Source of the DNA: Desulforamulus ruminis DSM 2154
GTDB lineage: Bacteria; Bacillota; Desulfotomaculia; Desulfotomaculales; Desulfotomaculaceae
Length of the DNA: 64,000 nucleotides
Reading direction: 5' to 3'
Assembly: GCF_000215085.1 (NCBI RefSeq)
Contig: NC_015589.1
Coordinates: forward strand, 1,178,001-1,242,000
Positions 17,318 to 27,235 of this stretch are shown piece after piece (within the stretch, counting starts at the first letter, position 1; each line of letters opens with the position of its first letter). The notes below the pieces were generated by a model that was not told where the DNA came from, did no database searches, and was given only the letters and a program-made list of their open reading frames with translations. A program made the position numbers and the translations under genes.

Positions 17318-19975
17318 TTGTCGTCCAAAAAATATGTTTATACTTTCTCCGAGGGAAGGGCGGAAATGAAAGGTCTTCTGGGGGGGAAAGGAGCCAACCT
17401 GGCGGAGATGACCAATATCGGGCTGCCGGTACCGCCCGGTTTTACCATTACCACAGAGGCCTGCAAAGAATTTTATAAAGCCGGCCGCAAGTTTCCCGAG
17501 GGCATGGAGTCGGAAGTCCAGGAAAAGGTAGACTGGCTGGAACAGATTCTGGATAAAAAGTTTGGCGACCCCAACGGGCCCCTGCTGGTATCCGTGCGTT
17601 CCGGGGCGGTTATTTCCATGCCGGGGATGATGGATACCGTTTTAAATCTGGGTTTAAACGATCAGACGGTGATCGGTCTGGCCGCCAGCAGCGGCAATCC
17701 CCGCTGGGCCTATGACTGCTACCGGCGTTTTATTCAAATGTTTGGTAATGTGGTGCTGGATGTGGAGCACCACCGGTTTGAAGGGGTCTTAGAGGATCAA
17801 AAACATAAACGCGGGGTGCAGTACGACAATCAATTAACTGCCGAAGACTGGCAGGAAGTGATTGATCAGTATAAGGCCATCGTACGCAGGGAAACCGGTA
17901 AGGAATTCCCTCAAGATCCTGTGCAGCAGCTTTATCAGGCTATTTTTGCCGTGTTTAACTCCTGGGAAAATGACCGGGCCATTGTTTACCGTAAAATTCA
18001 TAAAATTTCCGACGACTTAGGCACCGCCGTGAATGTTCAGGCCATGGTTTTCGGCAATATGGGCGACGACTGCGGTACCGGCGTGGCCTTTACCCGCAAC
18101 CCGTCCACCGGTGAAAGCATTCTTTATGGCGAGTATTTAACCAATGCCCAGGGAGAAGATGTGGTGGCGGGGATCCGCACCCCCCAGCCCATTGCCAAAC
18201 TGGCGGAAGAAATGCCCGATGTATACCAGCAGTTTACCCGGACCTGCACCCTGCTGGAAAATCATTATAAAGATATGCAGGACATTGAATTTACTATTGA
18301 ACGAAACAAACTGTGGATGCTGCAGACCCGCAACGGTAAACGGACCGCCCAGGCAGCCATCCGCATTGCGGTAGAAATGGTGGAAGAAGGACTGATTGAT
18401 AAAGAAAAAGCCATTGGGCGGATTGATCCCGCACAATTGGACCAACTGCTGCACCGCCGCATTGATCCCGGCGTAAAGCTGGATGTTATCGCCAAGGGGC
18501 TGCCCGCTTCGCCGGGTTCCGCCTTCGGCGCGGTGGTCTTCAGCGCCGATCTGGCGGAGAAATTGGGCGAACAGGGGCAAAAGGTGATCCTGGTAGGGAC
18601 GGAAACCACCCCGGACGATATTCACGGTATGGTGGCGGCCCAGGGCATTCTGACGTCCCGGGGCGGCATGACCAGCCATGCCGCCGTGGTGGCCAGGGGC
18701 ATGGGGAAACCCTGCGTCTGTGGCTGCGAAGCCATTAAAATTGATTACGAGAATGAACAATTCCTGGTAGGCAATCAGGGGATCAAGGCCGGAGAAGTGA
18801 TTTCCATTGACGGATCCACCGGGCAGGTTATGCTGGGCGAGGTGTCCATGATTGAGCCGGAGTTATCGAAGGAATTTCTGCAGCTATTGGAGTGGGCCGA
18901 CGAAATCCGCACGCTGGATGTCCGGGCCAATGCCGATACACCGGAGGATGCGGCCAGGGCCAGAGAATTTGGTGCCGGGGGGATTGGTTTGACCCGCACC
19001 GAGCATATGTTTATGGCTCAGGACCGCTTACCCATTGTTCAGGAAATGATTCTTGCCGCCGATCTGGAGGAGAGAGCGGAGGCTTTGGCCAAGCTTCTAC
19101 CTATGCAGGAAGAAGATTTTTACGGAATTTTAAAGGCCATGGAAAGCCTGCCGGTATGCATCCGGCTGTTGGATCCGCCTCTGCATGAATTTTTACCCAA
19201 TGCCGAGGAACTGTCGGTGGAAATTGCCCGGCTGAAGCTTACCAACGGCGATGCCGGAGAATTGAAAGCCAAAGAGGAGCTATTACGGAAAGTCCGTTCC
19301 CTGTCGGAATTCAATCCCATGCTGGGCCACCGGGGCTGCCGGTTGGGCATTACCTGGCCGGAGGTTTACGCCATGCAGGCCCGGGCCGTCTTCCAGGCCA
19401 CTGCTCGCCTGGTGAGCGAAGGATACCGGGTGGAGCCGGAGGTGGAAATCCCGCTGGTGATTGAAGTGAAAGAGCTGGCTTACCTGCGTCAACTGGTGGA
19501 GCAAGTGGCGGAAGAGGTAAAAGAAGCCACCGGAGTGGATTTCCATTACACGGTAGGCACCATGATCGAGGTTCCCCGAGCGGCTCTGTTGGCGGATGAG
19601 ATTGCTTCCCAGGCCGAGTTCTTTTCCTTTGGCACCAACGACTTAACTCAGACCACCCTGGGTTTTTCCAGGGATGATGCCGAGGGTAAATTTATGCACC
19701 ACTATCTGGACAAAAAAATCCTTGCGGAAAATCCCTTTGTGGTGTTGGACCGCAAGGGTGTGGGTAAGCTCATGCAATGGACCGTTGAAAACGTCCGCCG
19801 GGTAAAACCAAACCTGCTGATCGGCATTTGCGGGGAGCATGGCGGAGAGCCTAGTTCCATTGAGTTTTGCCACCTGATCGGGCTGGATTATGTAAGTTGT
19901 TCACCCTACCGGGTTCCCATCGCCCGGCTGGCTGCGGCTCAGGCCGCTGTTAACAACAAGGGCCAATCGAAGTAA
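17318..19975 (+). CDS. ppdK: Pyruvate, phosphate dikinase
   Basis: This 885-residue PPDK interconverts pyruvate, ATP and phosphate with PEP, AMP and pyrophosphate. Domains seen are an N-terminal ATP-grasp region (GGKGANLAEMTNIGLPVPPG, SVRSGAVISMPGMMDTVLNL) and a central phosphohistidine domain with LTSRGGMTSHAAVVARGMGK (catalytic His and the regulatory Thr/Ser next to it). The C-terminal PEP-binding barrel has SFGTNDLTQTTLGFSRDDA and GICGEHGGEP. TTG start with AGGAGGG upstream. It follows ppsR, its likely regulator, with a 92-base gap. Confidence 0.98.
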   Translation: MSSKKYVYTFSEGRAEMKGLLGGKGANLAEMTNIGLPVPPGFTITTEACKEFYKAGRKFPEGMESEVQEKVDWLEQILDKKFGDPNGPLLVSVRSGAVISMPGMMDTVLNLGLNDQTVIGLAASSGNPRWAYDCYRRFIQMFGNVVLDVEHHRFEGVLEDQKHKRGVQYDNQLTAEDWQEVIDQYKAIVRRETGKEFPQDPVQQLYQAIFAVFNSWENDRAIVYRKIHKISDDLGTAVNVQAMVFGNMGDDCGTGVAFTRNPSTGESILYGEYLTNAQGEDVVAGIRTPQPIAKLAEEMPDVYQQFTRTCTLLENHYKDMQDIEFTIERNKLWMLQTRNGKRTAQAAIRIAVEMVEEGLIDKEKAIGRIDPAQLDQLLHRRIDPGVKLDVIAKGLPASPGSAFGAVVFSADLAEKLGEQGQKVILVGTETTPDDIHGMVAAQGILTSRGGMTSHAAVVARGMGKPCVCGCEAIKIDYENEQFLVGNQGIKAGEVISIDGSTGQVMLGEVSMIEPELSKEFLQLLEWADEIRTLDVRANADTPEDAARAREFGAGGIGLTRTEHMFMAQDRLPIVQEMILAADLEERAEALAKLLPMQEEDFYGILKAMESLPVCIRLLDPPLHEFLPNAEELSVEIARLKLTNGDAGELKAKEELLRKVRSLSEFNPMLGHRGCRLGITWPEVYAMQARAVFQATARLVSEGYRVEPEVEIPLVIEVKELAYLRQLVEQVAEEVKEATGVDFHYTVGTMIEVPRAALLADEIASQAEFFSFGTNDLTQTTLGFSRDDAEGKFMHHYLDKKILAENPFVVLDRKGVGKLMQWTVENVRRVKPNLLIGICGEHGGEPSSIEFCHLIGLDYVSCSPYRVPIARLAAAQAAVNNKGQSK

Positions 19976-20055
19976 GGCTTGAAATGATATAGATAAAGCT
20001 CTCAAAACTGGGATACGTACAAAAATTAGGAGTGTCTGGTTCTAGGTAATGTTAC

Positions 20056-20099
20056 CCGCCGATAAAGGTATTGAAAAAGCATCTTTATCGGCGGTTTTT
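20056..20099 (+). terminator. Terminator downstream of ppdK
   Basis: CCGCCGATAAAG pairs with CTTTATCGGCGG, a 12-base perfect stem, followed by TTTTTA. It lies about 80 bases after ppdK. The remaining 120 bases up to the toxin-antitoxin promoter show no gene. Confidence 0.9.
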
Positions 20100-20219
20100 A
20101 TGTTCTATAAAAGGATAGGACAAAACCGCTTTGTTAACGGCTATTTGAGACGAAGTGGGGTAAATAAAAGGATTTAGTGCTGATAGAACTCCCGGTGTAT
20201 AGGGGATAGCAGCATATTA

Positions 20220-20279
20220 TAGACAAATCGATTCGGCGGTAGTATAATAAGCATACAATAAGGGTATATTATTGCTACC
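20220..20279 (+). promoter_or_regulatory. Promoter and probable operator of the first toxin-antitoxin pair
   Basis: TAGACA at 20220-20225 and TATAAT at 20243-20248 are 17 bases apart. An imperfect inverted repeat, GGTAGTATAATA against TATTATTGCTACC (about 20238-20279), covers the -10 box and start region. Phd/YefM antitoxins usually bind such palindromes to repress their own operon. Confidence 0.55.
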
Positions 20280-20295
20280 GAGAAAGGTGATTTGT

Positions 20296-20583
20296 ATGAT
20301 GAATATTAAGCCGTCCGCAGCAATCCGCAAAAATTATAATGAGATCTCCGAATTGTGCAAGCGGTCAGGAGAACCGGTTTATCTTACGAAAAACGGAGAA
20401 GGGGATCTTGTGGTCATGGATATAGAAACTTTTGCAAGAAGGGAAAGTATGCTTCGGCTAAGAGAAAATCTGGTTGCTGCAGAAGAAGGCAGGTTGAATG
20501 GAAAACCAGGTTATTCCATTGACGAGGTCTCTGCTATGATGAAAGCAGCAGTCCGAGAGGTGCTGGATGGACAGCGAAAATAA
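20296..20583 (+). CDS. Phd/YefM family antitoxin
   Basis: This 95-residue antitoxin-like protein has the Phd/YefM N-terminus IKPSAAIRKNYNEISELCK and a central VYLTKNGEGDLVVMDIETF, which forms the DNA-binding fold. The C-terminal part (EEGRLNGKPGYSIDEVSAMM) would bind the toxin. The open frame begins at 20272, but the ATG at 20296 lies 8 bases after AAAGG. It overlaps the toxin gene by 17 bases, the usual antitoxin-first layout. The pair is isolated between terminators, consistent with horizontal gain. Confidence 0.9.
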   Translation: MMNIKPSAAIRKNYNEISELCKRSGEPVYLTKNGEGDLVVMDIETFARRESMLRLRENLVAAEEGRLNGKPGYSIDEVSAMMKAAVREVLDGQRK

Positions 20584-20884
20584 ACGGTACACCGTAGTTG
20601 TTTCCGATGAGGCCAAGCAAATGCTGGTATCACACGTACAGTTTCTGGCACAGGTTAGTGAGCATGCAGCTATGCGGTTAATTGAAGACTTTCAGGTAAG
20701 GGCAAAGTCATTGGAACAGTTCCCGGAAAGAAATCCATGGCTGGTTGACCGGCTGATTCCGTCAGGGAAATACCGAAAACTCTTATTGGAGAAAAGGTAT
20801 TTATTGGTCTATCAGATCAAGGAAAGCACCGTATATGTGGACGCGGTTGTCGATACGCGCCAAGATTATGGCTGGTTATTGTAG
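20567..20884 (+). CDS. RelE/ParE family toxin
   Basis: This 105-residue protein has the RelE/ParE fold pattern: VVVSDEAKQMLVSHVQFLAQ at the N-terminus, then helices. It ends with the beta-strand block SGKYRKLLLEKRYLLVYQIK and YVDAVVDTRQDY. Toxins of this family cleave ribosome-bound mRNA or inhibit gyrase; which applies cannot be told. Start ATG lies inside the antitoxin gene, giving translational coupling. A terminator follows at 21028. Confidence 0.88.
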   Translation: MDSENKRYTVVVSDEAKQMLVSHVQFLAQVSEHAAMRLIEDFQVRAKSLEQFPERNPWLVDRLIPSGKYRKLLLEKRYLLVYQIKESTVYVDAVVDTRQDYGWLL

Positions 20885-21027
20885 GCTGGATAAACAAATT
20901 GACATTAAAAACGAAGGTCGCCCATAAGATTACAAGAAGTGTTCCATAATAGTCAAAAATGGTGATTGGTCTATTTTGATAGCAGTTTACCAGGCCAAGA
21001 TCAAGAACGGGTAAGGATAAAAGTGAT

Positions 21028-21062
21028 AAAACAGGGCAATATTCTAGCTGCCCTGTTTTTTT
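21028..21062 (+). terminator. Terminator after the first toxin gene
   Basis: AAACAGGGCA pairs with TGCCCTGTTT, followed by a run of T. It lies in a 337-base gap (20885-21221) in which I see no credible gene. A 75-codon open frame crossing this terminator is not convincing. Confidence 0.85.
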
Positions 21063-21221
21063 GCGTCAAGGAACAAAATGACGCGAAAAAGCAGGTGGAA
21101 AGGGGAAAAATCCATTTACTCCAGGCACAAGGGGTAAATCTTACAAAAACAGACCTTTACAAAAAAGGAATTTTCATTTTTGCCGTCGAATAATTTCTAT
21201 CCATAAGTAAAGGAGAAAACC

Positions 21222-21812
21222 GTGAAAAAACTCAGGCTGTTTATAGCCATTGGGTTACCGGACCCGTTGAAACAAAAATTAGCCGAGATCCAAAGAAGTT
21301 TACCCGGAGCCCATGTAAAATGGGTAGTCCCGGAGAACTTTCATCTTACCCTGAAGTTTCTGGGAGATACTCCGGTCTCACAATGCCCTTCCTTGGTAGA
21401 AGGGATGAGACAAGCAGCGGAGGGGACTGCCGCCTTTGATCTGACTCTGAAGGGTGTGGGTACCTTTCCCCGACAGGGTAGGCCCAAGGTCCTCTGGGCC
21501 GGAATTCACGGCCCGGTGGAAAAACTGCTGGGGCTGCAGGGCGACCTGGAGCAAGGGCTGGAAAATCTGGGTTTCACCCGGGAAAAACGTCCCTTTTCTC
21601 CCCATTTAACCTTGGGCAGAACCAAAGAGTTTGGTTCTACAGAGGCATTACAGCAGCAAATCTTTCAACTGAAACAAACCCTGTTCGGCAGTTGGTCGGT
21701 TGCTTCGATTCAACTGATGCAAAGTGAACTCAGGCCTTCCGGACCGGTCTATACCCTTTGGGATGAGGTCTTTCTGGCAAAGGCCGGTCTAAAGAAAGGA
21801 TCCTTGACATAA
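21222..21812 (+). CDS. thpR: RNA 2',3'-cyclic phosphodiesterase (2'-5' RNA ligase family)
   Basis: This 196-residue member of the 2H phosphoesterase family acts on RNA 2',3'-cyclic phosphate ends. Both catalytic HxTx motifs are present: HLTLKFLG near residue 42 and HLTLGRTK near 128. The N-terminus LRLFIAIGLPDPLKQKL is typical. Start codon GTG has AAAGGAG upstream. It stands as a short single gene or heads a small set with the flavoprotein and dgt downstream. Confidence 0.93.
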   Translation: MKKLRLFIAIGLPDPLKQKLAEIQRSLPGAHVKWVVPENFHLTLKFLGDTPVSQCPSLVEGMRQAAEGTAAFDLTLKGVGTFPRQGRPKVLWAGIHGPVEKLLGLQGDLEQGLENLGFTREKRPFSPHLTLGRTKEFGSTEALQQQIFQLKQTLFGSWSVASIQLMQSELRPSGPVYTLWDEVFLAKAGLKKGSLT

Positions 21813-21854
21813 AGTTTTATAACTCTTGCTGAAACTTTTTTGAGGAGGATCATC

Positions 21855-22463
21855 ATGTTAATTGTTGGTTTAAACGGAAGCCCCAACGCCGATGGCAATA
21901 CCGCCTTTCTATTGAAGGAAGCCCTGAGGGCGGCGGAAGAATTGGGAGCAGAAACCAAGCTGGTTCAGGTTGCTGAAATTGTAATAACCGCCGATCCATT
22001 ATTCTGTGATGCCTGTACCACTCCTTGTGCCGGGGTTTGCTATGAAGGAACCCCTTTGCAGGAGCTCTTTACGCTCCTGCAAAGTGCGGACGGCATTATC
22101 ATGGGGAGCCCGGTTTATTTTGGAACGGTGGCCTCTCCCTTAAAACTTCTCTGGGATAAAAGCCGTGCCCTGCGCAAAGAAAAAGCGCTGGTGGATGTGG
22201 TGGGAGCCGCTGTAGCCGTGGGAACTTCTCGTTTTGGAGGACAGGAAAGCACCGTCCGGGCCCTGCAGGAGATCATGCTGGTTCACGGCATGACGGTTGT
22301 GGGTGACGGTTCTTACCATACCGATCCGGGACATCAGGGAGTCTGCGTTCAGAAACCGGCCGCGAAGGACCCCGAAGGAGCCAAACGCTGTCGTATTTTA
22401 GGGAGCCGGGTCCTGGAAGTGTCCCAGGCCACATTGCCCTTGAGGGAACGAAAAAGAGGTTGA
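21855..22463 (+). CDS. NADPH-dependent FMN reductase / flavodoxin-like protein
   Basis: This 202-residue flavodoxin-fold protein has the FMN phosphate loop GLNGSPNADGNTAFLL at residues 5-20 and the second flavin-contact block GSPVYFGTVASPLK. Cysteines in FCDACTTPCAGVC resemble the cysteine region of iron-sulfur flavoprotein relatives, though spacing alone does not prove a cluster. The start ATG at 21855 follows GAGGAGG. The redox substrate is unknown. It lies 5 bases before dgt. Confidence 0.85.
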   Translation: MLIVGLNGSPNADGNTAFLLKEALRAAEELGAETKLVQVAEIVITADPLFCDACTTPCAGVCYEGTPLQELFTLLQSADGIIMGSPVYFGTVASPLKLLWDKSRALRKEKALVDVVGAAVAVGTSRFGGQESTVRALQEIMLVHGMTVVGDGSYHTDPGHQGVCVQKPAAKDPEGAKRCRILGSRVLEVSQATLPLRERKRG

Positions 22464-22468
22464 CCTAA

Positions 22469-23473
22469 ATGAAAGACATCCGACTGCAGACGGAGGAACT
22501 GGAACAGCAAATACTCTCTCCCTTTGCCTGCCAAAGCAGGGAAAGCAGGGGCAGAGAGCGACCGGAGGAACCTTGCCCGGTTCGTACGGTATTCCAGCGG
22601 GACCGTGACAGGATTATCCACTCCAAGGCTTTCCGGCGTTTAAAATTAAAAACCCAGGTATTTATTATCCCCGAAGGGGATCATTACCGCACCCGCCTGA
22701 CCCATACCCTGGAAGTGGCCCAGATTGCCAGAACCTGCGCCAAAGCCCTTCGTCTAAATGAAGATTTAACCGAGGCCATTGCTCTGGGCCATGATTTGGG
22801 ACATACTCCCTTTGGGCATGCGGGCGAGCAGGTGCTGAACCGGGTTTTTGCACCGGGATTCCGGCATAATGAACAGAGCCTCCGGGTGGTGGAGCGGCTG
22901 GAAGGCGGCCATGGGTTAAACCTGACCAAAGAGGTCCGGGACGGCATTTTAAATCATACCGGACCCATGAAGCCTTTAACCCTGGAAGGGCAGGTGGTGA
23001 AAATTGCCGACCGCATTGCCTACATTAATCACGACATTGATGACGCCCTACGGGCGGGAGTGATCCAACAGGCGCAACTGCCGCCGGACTGCCTGGAGGT
23101 TTTGGGCCTTCGCCACAGTCAAAGAATCAACACCATGGTGTTGGATTTAATTCGTTCCAGCCAGGACCAAGGGGAAATTAAGATGAGCCCGGAAGTTCGA
23201 GGAGCGGTAGATAAACTACGAACCTTTATGTTTGAAAATGTATATATTGGTTCCGAAGCTAAAATGGAAGAAAACAAAGCGCGTTATATTGTGGAAAGTC
23301 TCTTTGCTTATTTCTGTAAACAACCGGCAGCTCTTCCCCGGGATCTTTTAATTAGGACAAATTCTGAGGAGATACCCAGGGTGGTGGTGGATTACATTGC
23401 CGGAATGACCGACCGGTTTGCTGTAGCGCTTTATAAAAAATTGTTTATTCCCGAGGGATTTCCCCTGGATTAA
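22469..23473 (+). CDS. dgt: Deoxyguanosinetriphosphate triphosphohydrolase-like protein
   Basis: This 334-residue HD-domain dNTPase removes triphosphate from dGTP or other dNTPs. The signature runs FQRDRDRIIHSKAFRRLK, then YRTRLTHTLEVAQIAR, and the HD pair in AIALGHDLGHTPFGHAGE. It further has KIADRIAYINHDIDDALRAG, which supplies another metal ligand. In Firmicutes dgt often lies just before dnaG-sigA, as here. Length and motifs are complete. Confidence 0.94.
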   Translation: MKDIRLQTEELEQQILSPFACQSRESRGRERPEEPCPVRTVFQRDRDRIIHSKAFRRLKLKTQVFIIPEGDHYRTRLTHTLEVAQIARTCAKALRLNEDLTEAIALGHDLGHTPFGHAGEQVLNRVFAPGFRHNEQSLRVVERLEGGHGLNLTKEVRDGILNHTGPMKPLTLEGQVVKIADRIAYINHDIDDALRAGVIQQAQLPPDCLEVLGLRHSQRINTMVLDLIRSSQDQGEIKMSPEVRGAVDKLRTFMFENVYIGSEAKMEENKARYIVESLFAYFCKQPAALPRDLLIRTNSEEIPRVVVDYIAGMTDRFAVALYKKLFIPEGFPLD

Positions 23474-23535
23474 ATCCCGATGAGATATAGAGATTGCAAA
23501 TATTGGTAATAATAAAGTTGTTGTGAAGAGAAAAA

Positions 23536-23543
23536 TTGTCGAA
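23536..23543 (+). promoter_or_regulatory. Possible Spo0A box upstream of dnaG-sigA
   Basis: TTGTCGAA matches the core 0A box bound by phosphorylated Spo0A. It lies in the 203-base AT-rich gap between dgt and dnaG, about 135 bases upstream of dnaG. In Bacillus the dnaG-sigA operon has sporulation-linked promoters. The match is short and could be chance. Confidence 0.3.
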
Positions 23544-23676
23544 GTGTTGCAGGAAATATTCCAGTGACAGCGAATAGTCTTTAAACTGTAGCCCAATTCC
23601 GAGATATTCCATTAGCAGGAAATACATCCCGGGATGTAGAATTTTATTTTTATTTGCTACATCTGAGGGTGAGTTT

Positions 23677-25500
23677 ATGAGTTCATTGATCTCGGAAGAT
23701 ATTATTGAAGACATCAAACAAAAATCGGATATTGTCGAAGTAATTTCGCAATATCTCTCTTCGGAGAGGCGTGGCAAAAACTTTGTGGCTCGATGCCCCT
23801 TTCACCAGGAAAAAACGCCTTCCTTCAACATTAATCCCGAAAAACAAATATTTCATTGTTTTGGGTGTGGTGTTGGCGGTAACGTTTTTAAATTTATTAT
23901 GATGGTGGAAGGTCTTTCTTTCCCTGAAGCGGTTCGCTTTCTGGGAGCGAAAGCCGGGGTAATGATCCCGGAAGAGCGTTCCCCAAGGGACCTGGCCCGT
24001 CAGAACAAAAAAAACCGGGCCCTGGAAATTTATGGCCTGGTGAGAGATGTCTTTCGTTTTTGGCTGTCAAAGGAGGTTGGCCTGAGTGCTGTTCAGTATT
24101 TGGAGAAACGCAACCTTTCTCAGGAAGTCAGGGAAACCTTTCAGCTAGGCTACTCCTTGCCAGGCTGGGATCATCTGGTCCGCTTTTTAAACTCAAAGGA
24201 CATCTCCAGTGAGGAATTAGCCAAATTGGGGCTGATCCAGGCCAAGGAGACTGGAAGGTACTTTGACCGGTTTAGGGACAGGATTATGTTTCCCATTTGG
24301 GATACCCAGGGCAGAGTGGTAGGCTTTGGCGGAAGAACTCTGGGAGACGATACCCCCAAATATCTCAACTCCCCTGAAGGCGAATATTTTAATAAAGGTC
24401 AATTATTATACGGGCTGCACATCGCCCGGCGGGGAATTCGTGAACAAGGGTTCGCCGTCTTAATGGAAGGTTACCTCGATGTTGTTTCCACTTATCAACA
24501 TGGGGTAACCAATGCCGTTGCCTCACTGGGAACAGCCTTTACCCGGGAACAGGGTAAGCTGTTAATGAACTACACCCATCAAGCGGTTGTTGCCTATGAT
24601 GCCGATGAAGCGGGGATCAAGGCAGCCATAAGAGCATCGGAAATACTGCAGGAACTGGGCTGCCAGGTCCGCATCGCCAGTATACCGGAATATAAGGACC
24701 CCGACGAGTTTATTCAGCGTCATGGCTTGGCGGGTTGGTCTAAAATCATTGATGCCGCTCTTCCTCTGGTTCATTTCAAGTTAACGCAGGCTGTGAAGAA
24801 GGTGGGCCTGAAAAACAGCACGGCAAAAAGAAGTATTCTACAGGAGGTGCTACCCAACTTGGCTGCAGTGGCCAGTCCATTGGAATTGGAAGAGGCGGTT
24901 CGTTATACGGCCACGGTTTTGCAATTAAATTGGGAGACCGTGCTGGCCGAAATAAAGGCTTACAAGGCAAATAACAGAAAAAAATACCAAAATCGGCATA
25001 ATACTGCAGAAAATAGCCATAATATAGCAAGTAATTCCCATCACAGAATGCAACAAACCCCCCAGGATGCCAGGACTGCGGCGGAAGCAGGTTTGTTACG
25101 GCTGGCTCTGGAAGACAAAACCTGGCTGGATCGCATGGTTGCTGAATTGGGCAAAGATTTTTTTCAAAATCCGGTTTATCAGGAAATTTTCAATAGAATC
25201 CTCAACCAAAATTTAGGACAGGATCTTTTAAATCGGATGGATCAATTAGAGGAATCTCAGCAGAGGGTTCTAAGTAAATTATTAGTACAGGAAATACCCA
25301 GAGATGATCTGGTTCAAATATTCAGTGATTTTGTTTTAACCATAAAAAAATCCAGTCAAAAAGCAAGGCTGGAGGACTTACTGGTGCAATTGGCCACGGC
25401 GGAAAGGCTTGGCGATACCGAGAAAGTCCTTTTCCTAAGGCGGCAAGTTAATTTAACCATCATGAAATCCGAGGGGCCCGAAAGGGGAGTGGCAACGTGA
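23677..25500 (+). CDS. dnaG: DNA primase DnaG
   Basis: This 607-residue primase starts with the CHC2 zinc domain ([19 protein letters not shown] and [10 protein letters not shown], residues 38-66). The RNA-polymerase TOPRIM region follows ([29 protein letters not shown]), then a DnaB-binding C-terminal part. A stretch near residues 430-465, rich in Asn and His ([18 protein letters not shown]), is a linker. It overlaps sigA by 4 bases, reproducing the classical macromolecular synthesis operon without rpsU. Confidence 0.97.
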   Translation: MSSLISEDIIEDIKQKSDIVEVISQYLSSERRGKNFVARCPFHQEKTPSFNINPEKQIFHCFGCGVGGNVFKFIMMVEGLSFPEAVRFLGAKAGVMIPEERSPRDLARQNKKNRALEIYGLVRDVFRFWLSKEVGLSAVQYLEKRNLSQEVRETFQLGYSLPGWDHLVRFLNSKDISSEELAKLGLIQAKETGRYFDRFRDRIMFPIWDTQGRVVGFGGRTLGDDTPKYLNSPEGEYFNKGQLLYGLHIARRGIREQGFAVLMEGYLDVVSTYQHGVTNAVASLGTAFTREQGKLLMNYTHQAVVAYDADEAGIKAAIRASEILQELGCQVRIASIPEYKDPDEFIQRHGLAGWSKIIDAALPLVHFKLTQAVKKVGLKNSTAKRSILQEVLPNLAAVASPLELEEAVRYTATVLQLNWETVLAEIKAYKANNRKKYQNRHNTAENSHNIASNSHHRMQQTPQDARTAAEAGLLRLALEDKTWLDRMVAELGKDFFQNPVYQEIFNRILNQNLGQDLLNRMDQLEESQQRVLSKLLVQEIPRDDLVQIFSDFVLTIKKSSQKARLEDLLVQLATAERLGDTEKVLFLRRQVNLTIMKSEGPERGVAT

Positions 25501-26597
25501 GGGACGAAGTGAAAGTTGAACTGGTTAAAGAACTAATAGAAAAAAGCAAAAAACGCGGCGTCTTATCTTATAATGAAATCATGGACGGTCTGCAGGGTGC
25601 CGATTTAACAGCGGATCAGATTGATGACATATACGAAAAAATTGCCAGTATGGGTATTGAAGTCGTCCCGGAAGTTACGGATCTGGAGCCACTGGAAGTA
25701 GACGACGCTGCCGACGGTCCCGCTGAAGAAGTAGAGGTAGAGGTTGACTTAAGCATTCCCGAGGGCATTGGCATTGATGACCCGGTGAGAATGTACCTCA
25801 AAGAAATTGGACGTGTACCGCTGCTGTCCCCGGAAGAGGAAGTGGAACTGGCCGAACGGATGGAAGCGGGAGATGAAGAAGCTAAACGCCGTCTGGCCGA
25901 GGCCAACCTTCGCCTGGTGGTCAGCATTGCCAAACGCTATGTGGGCAGAGGCATGCTTTTCCTGGATTTAATTCAGGAAGGCAACCTGGGCTTGATCAAA
26001 GCGGTAGAGAAATTTGATTACCGCAAGGGCTTTAAGTTCAGCACCTACGCTACCTGGTGGATCCGCCAGGCCATCACCAGGGCCATCGCGGATCAGGCGC
26101 GCACCATACGGATTCCGGTACACATGGTGGAAACCATTAATAAGCTGATTCGGGTTTCCCGACAGTTGCTTCAAGAACTGGGCCGGGAGCCCAGTCCCGA
26201 AGAAATTGCCAAGGAAATGGAAATTTCCGGGGAAAAAGTACGGGAAATTATGAAAATTGCCCAGGAACCGGTATCCCTGGAAACACCCATTGGTGAGGAA
26301 GAAGACTCACATCTGGGAGATTTCATTGAAGACGCGGACGCCAGAGCTCCTGCTGAAGAAGCATCTTTTACCCTACTCAGGGAACAATTGGATGAGGTAT
26401 TAAAGACTTTAACCGACCGGGAGCAAAAGGTACTGCGCCTGCGTTTTGGACTGGACGACGGCCGTGCCCGGACCCTGGAAGAAGTGGGTCAAAAATTTGG
26501 CGTCACCAGGGAACGGATCCGCCAGATCGAAGCCAAAACCCTGCGCAAGCTGAGACATCCCAGCCGCAGTAAAAAACTCAAGGATTATCTTGATTAA
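25497..26597 (+). CDS. sigA: Primary sigma factor SigA (RpoD)
   Basis: This 366-residue housekeeping sigma factor has a short region 1.1, an acidic linker and region 1.2 ([17 protein letters not shown]). Region 2 is intact ([36 protein letters not shown]), as are region 3 and region 4 ([20 protein letters not shown]). The GTG start overlaps the dnaG stop. Promoters seen nearby (TTGACC-N17-TATAAT at the tRNA operon) match what SigA would use. The tRNA operon starts shortly after its stop. Confidence 0.98.
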   Translation: MRDEVKVELVKELIEKSKKRGVLSYNEIMDGLQGADLTADQIDDIYEKIASMGIEVVPEVTDLEPLEVDDAADGPAEEVEVEVDLSIPEGIGIDDPVRMYLKEIGRVPLLSPEEEVELAERMEAGDEEAKRRLAEANLRLVVSIAKRYVGRGMLFLDLIQEGNLGLIKAVEKFDYRKGFKFSTYATWWIRQAITRAIADQARTIRIPVHMVETINKLIRVSRQLLQELGREPSPEEIAKEMEISGEKVREIMKIAQEPVSLETPIGEEEDSHLGDFIEDADARAPAEEASFTLLREQLDEVLKTLTDREQKVLRLRFGLDDGRARTLEEVGQKFGVTRERIRQIEAKTLRKLRHPSRSKKLKDYLD

Positions 26598-26662
26598 TTC
26601 AAACCGGATTAAAAGGCGGGTAGAAAACTGTAAAAAGTTTAGGAACTACCCGCAAGAAGATA

Positions 26663-26691
26663 TTGACCTGATCCGGTTATTTTAGTATAAT
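26663..26691 (+). promoter_or_regulatory. SigA promoter of the tRNA operon
   Basis: TTGACC at 26663-26668 and a perfect TATAAT at 26686-26691 are 17 bases apart. Transcription would begin near 26698, about 13 bases before the tRNA-Asn gene. Confidence 0.88.
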
Positions 26692-26710
26692 AACTCTCGC
26701 ATGGTAATGC

Positions 26711-26785
26711 TCCTCGATAGCTCAATGGTAGAGCAACCGGCTGTTAACCGGTAGGTTGTAGGTTCGAATCCTACTCGGGGAGCCA
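26711..26785 (+). tRNA. tRNA-Asn (GTT)
   Basis: A full cloverleaf can be drawn. The acceptor stem TCCTCGA pairs with TCGGGGA allowing one G-T pair, the anticodon loop CTGTTAA has anticodon GTT, and the T loop is GGTTCGAATCC. The 3' CCA is encoded. It is the first gene of a four-tRNA operon. Confidence 0.97.
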
Positions 26786-26795
26786 AAATTATCAA

Positions 26796-26870
26796 GGGCC
26801 TATAGCTCAATGGTAGAGCATCCGGCTCATAACCGGCTGGTTCCAGGTTCGAATCCTGGTGGGCCCACCA
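26796..26870 (+). tRNA. tRNA with CAT anticodon (Met or lysidine-modified Ile2)
   Basis: The acceptor stem GGGCCTA pairs with TGGGCCC, the anticodon stem-loop CCGGCTCATAACCGG carries CAT, and CCA is encoded. It is not an initiator by its normal first base pair. Elongator Met and Ile2 cannot be told apart by eye. Confidence 0.94.
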
Positions 26871-26919
26871 GTTTGGAGTTCCGGGACCTTTCAAATTGCT
26901 TATTGGATTTTTAAGATAC

Positions 26920-26995
26920 GGCCCCTTGGTCAAGCGGCCTAAGACACCGCCCTTTCACGGCGGTAACACGGGTTCGAATCCCGTAGGGGTCACCA
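26920..26995 (+). tRNA. tRNA-Glu (TTC)
   Basis: The acceptor arms GGCCCCT and AGGGGTC pair with one G-T, the anticodon stem-loop CCGCCCTTTCACGGCGG carries TTC, and CCA is encoded. Third gene of the operon. Confidence 0.96.
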
Positions 26996-26999
26996 TTCC

Positions 27000-27101
<102 letters not shown>

Positions 27102-27115
27102 TTTTTTTATTGAGT

Positions 27116-27142
27116 AAAACAGGGCCTTTGAGGCCCTGTTTT
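27116..27142 (+). terminator. Second hairpin after the tRNA operon
   Basis: AAAACAGGGCC pairs with GGCCCTGTTTT, a symmetrical stem that could end transcription on either strand. It backs up the first terminator and shields the operon downstream. Confidence 0.8.
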
Positions 27143-27235
27143 ACTTTCTGATTCGGCAATTTAAGACAAAGTTAGTCATAATAAAACATATTTTTTTATT
27201 ATTCAAAATTAACATAAAATTATGGTTGGTATTTA

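Noticed and set aside
18137-18760. 207-codon minus-strand frame within ppdK
   Set aside because: It is a shadow of the phosphohistidine-domain coding sequence.
20966-21193. 75-codon open frame between the toxin gene and thpR
   Set aside because: It runs straight through a clear terminator hairpin with a T run, has no ribosome site and shows no family resemblance.
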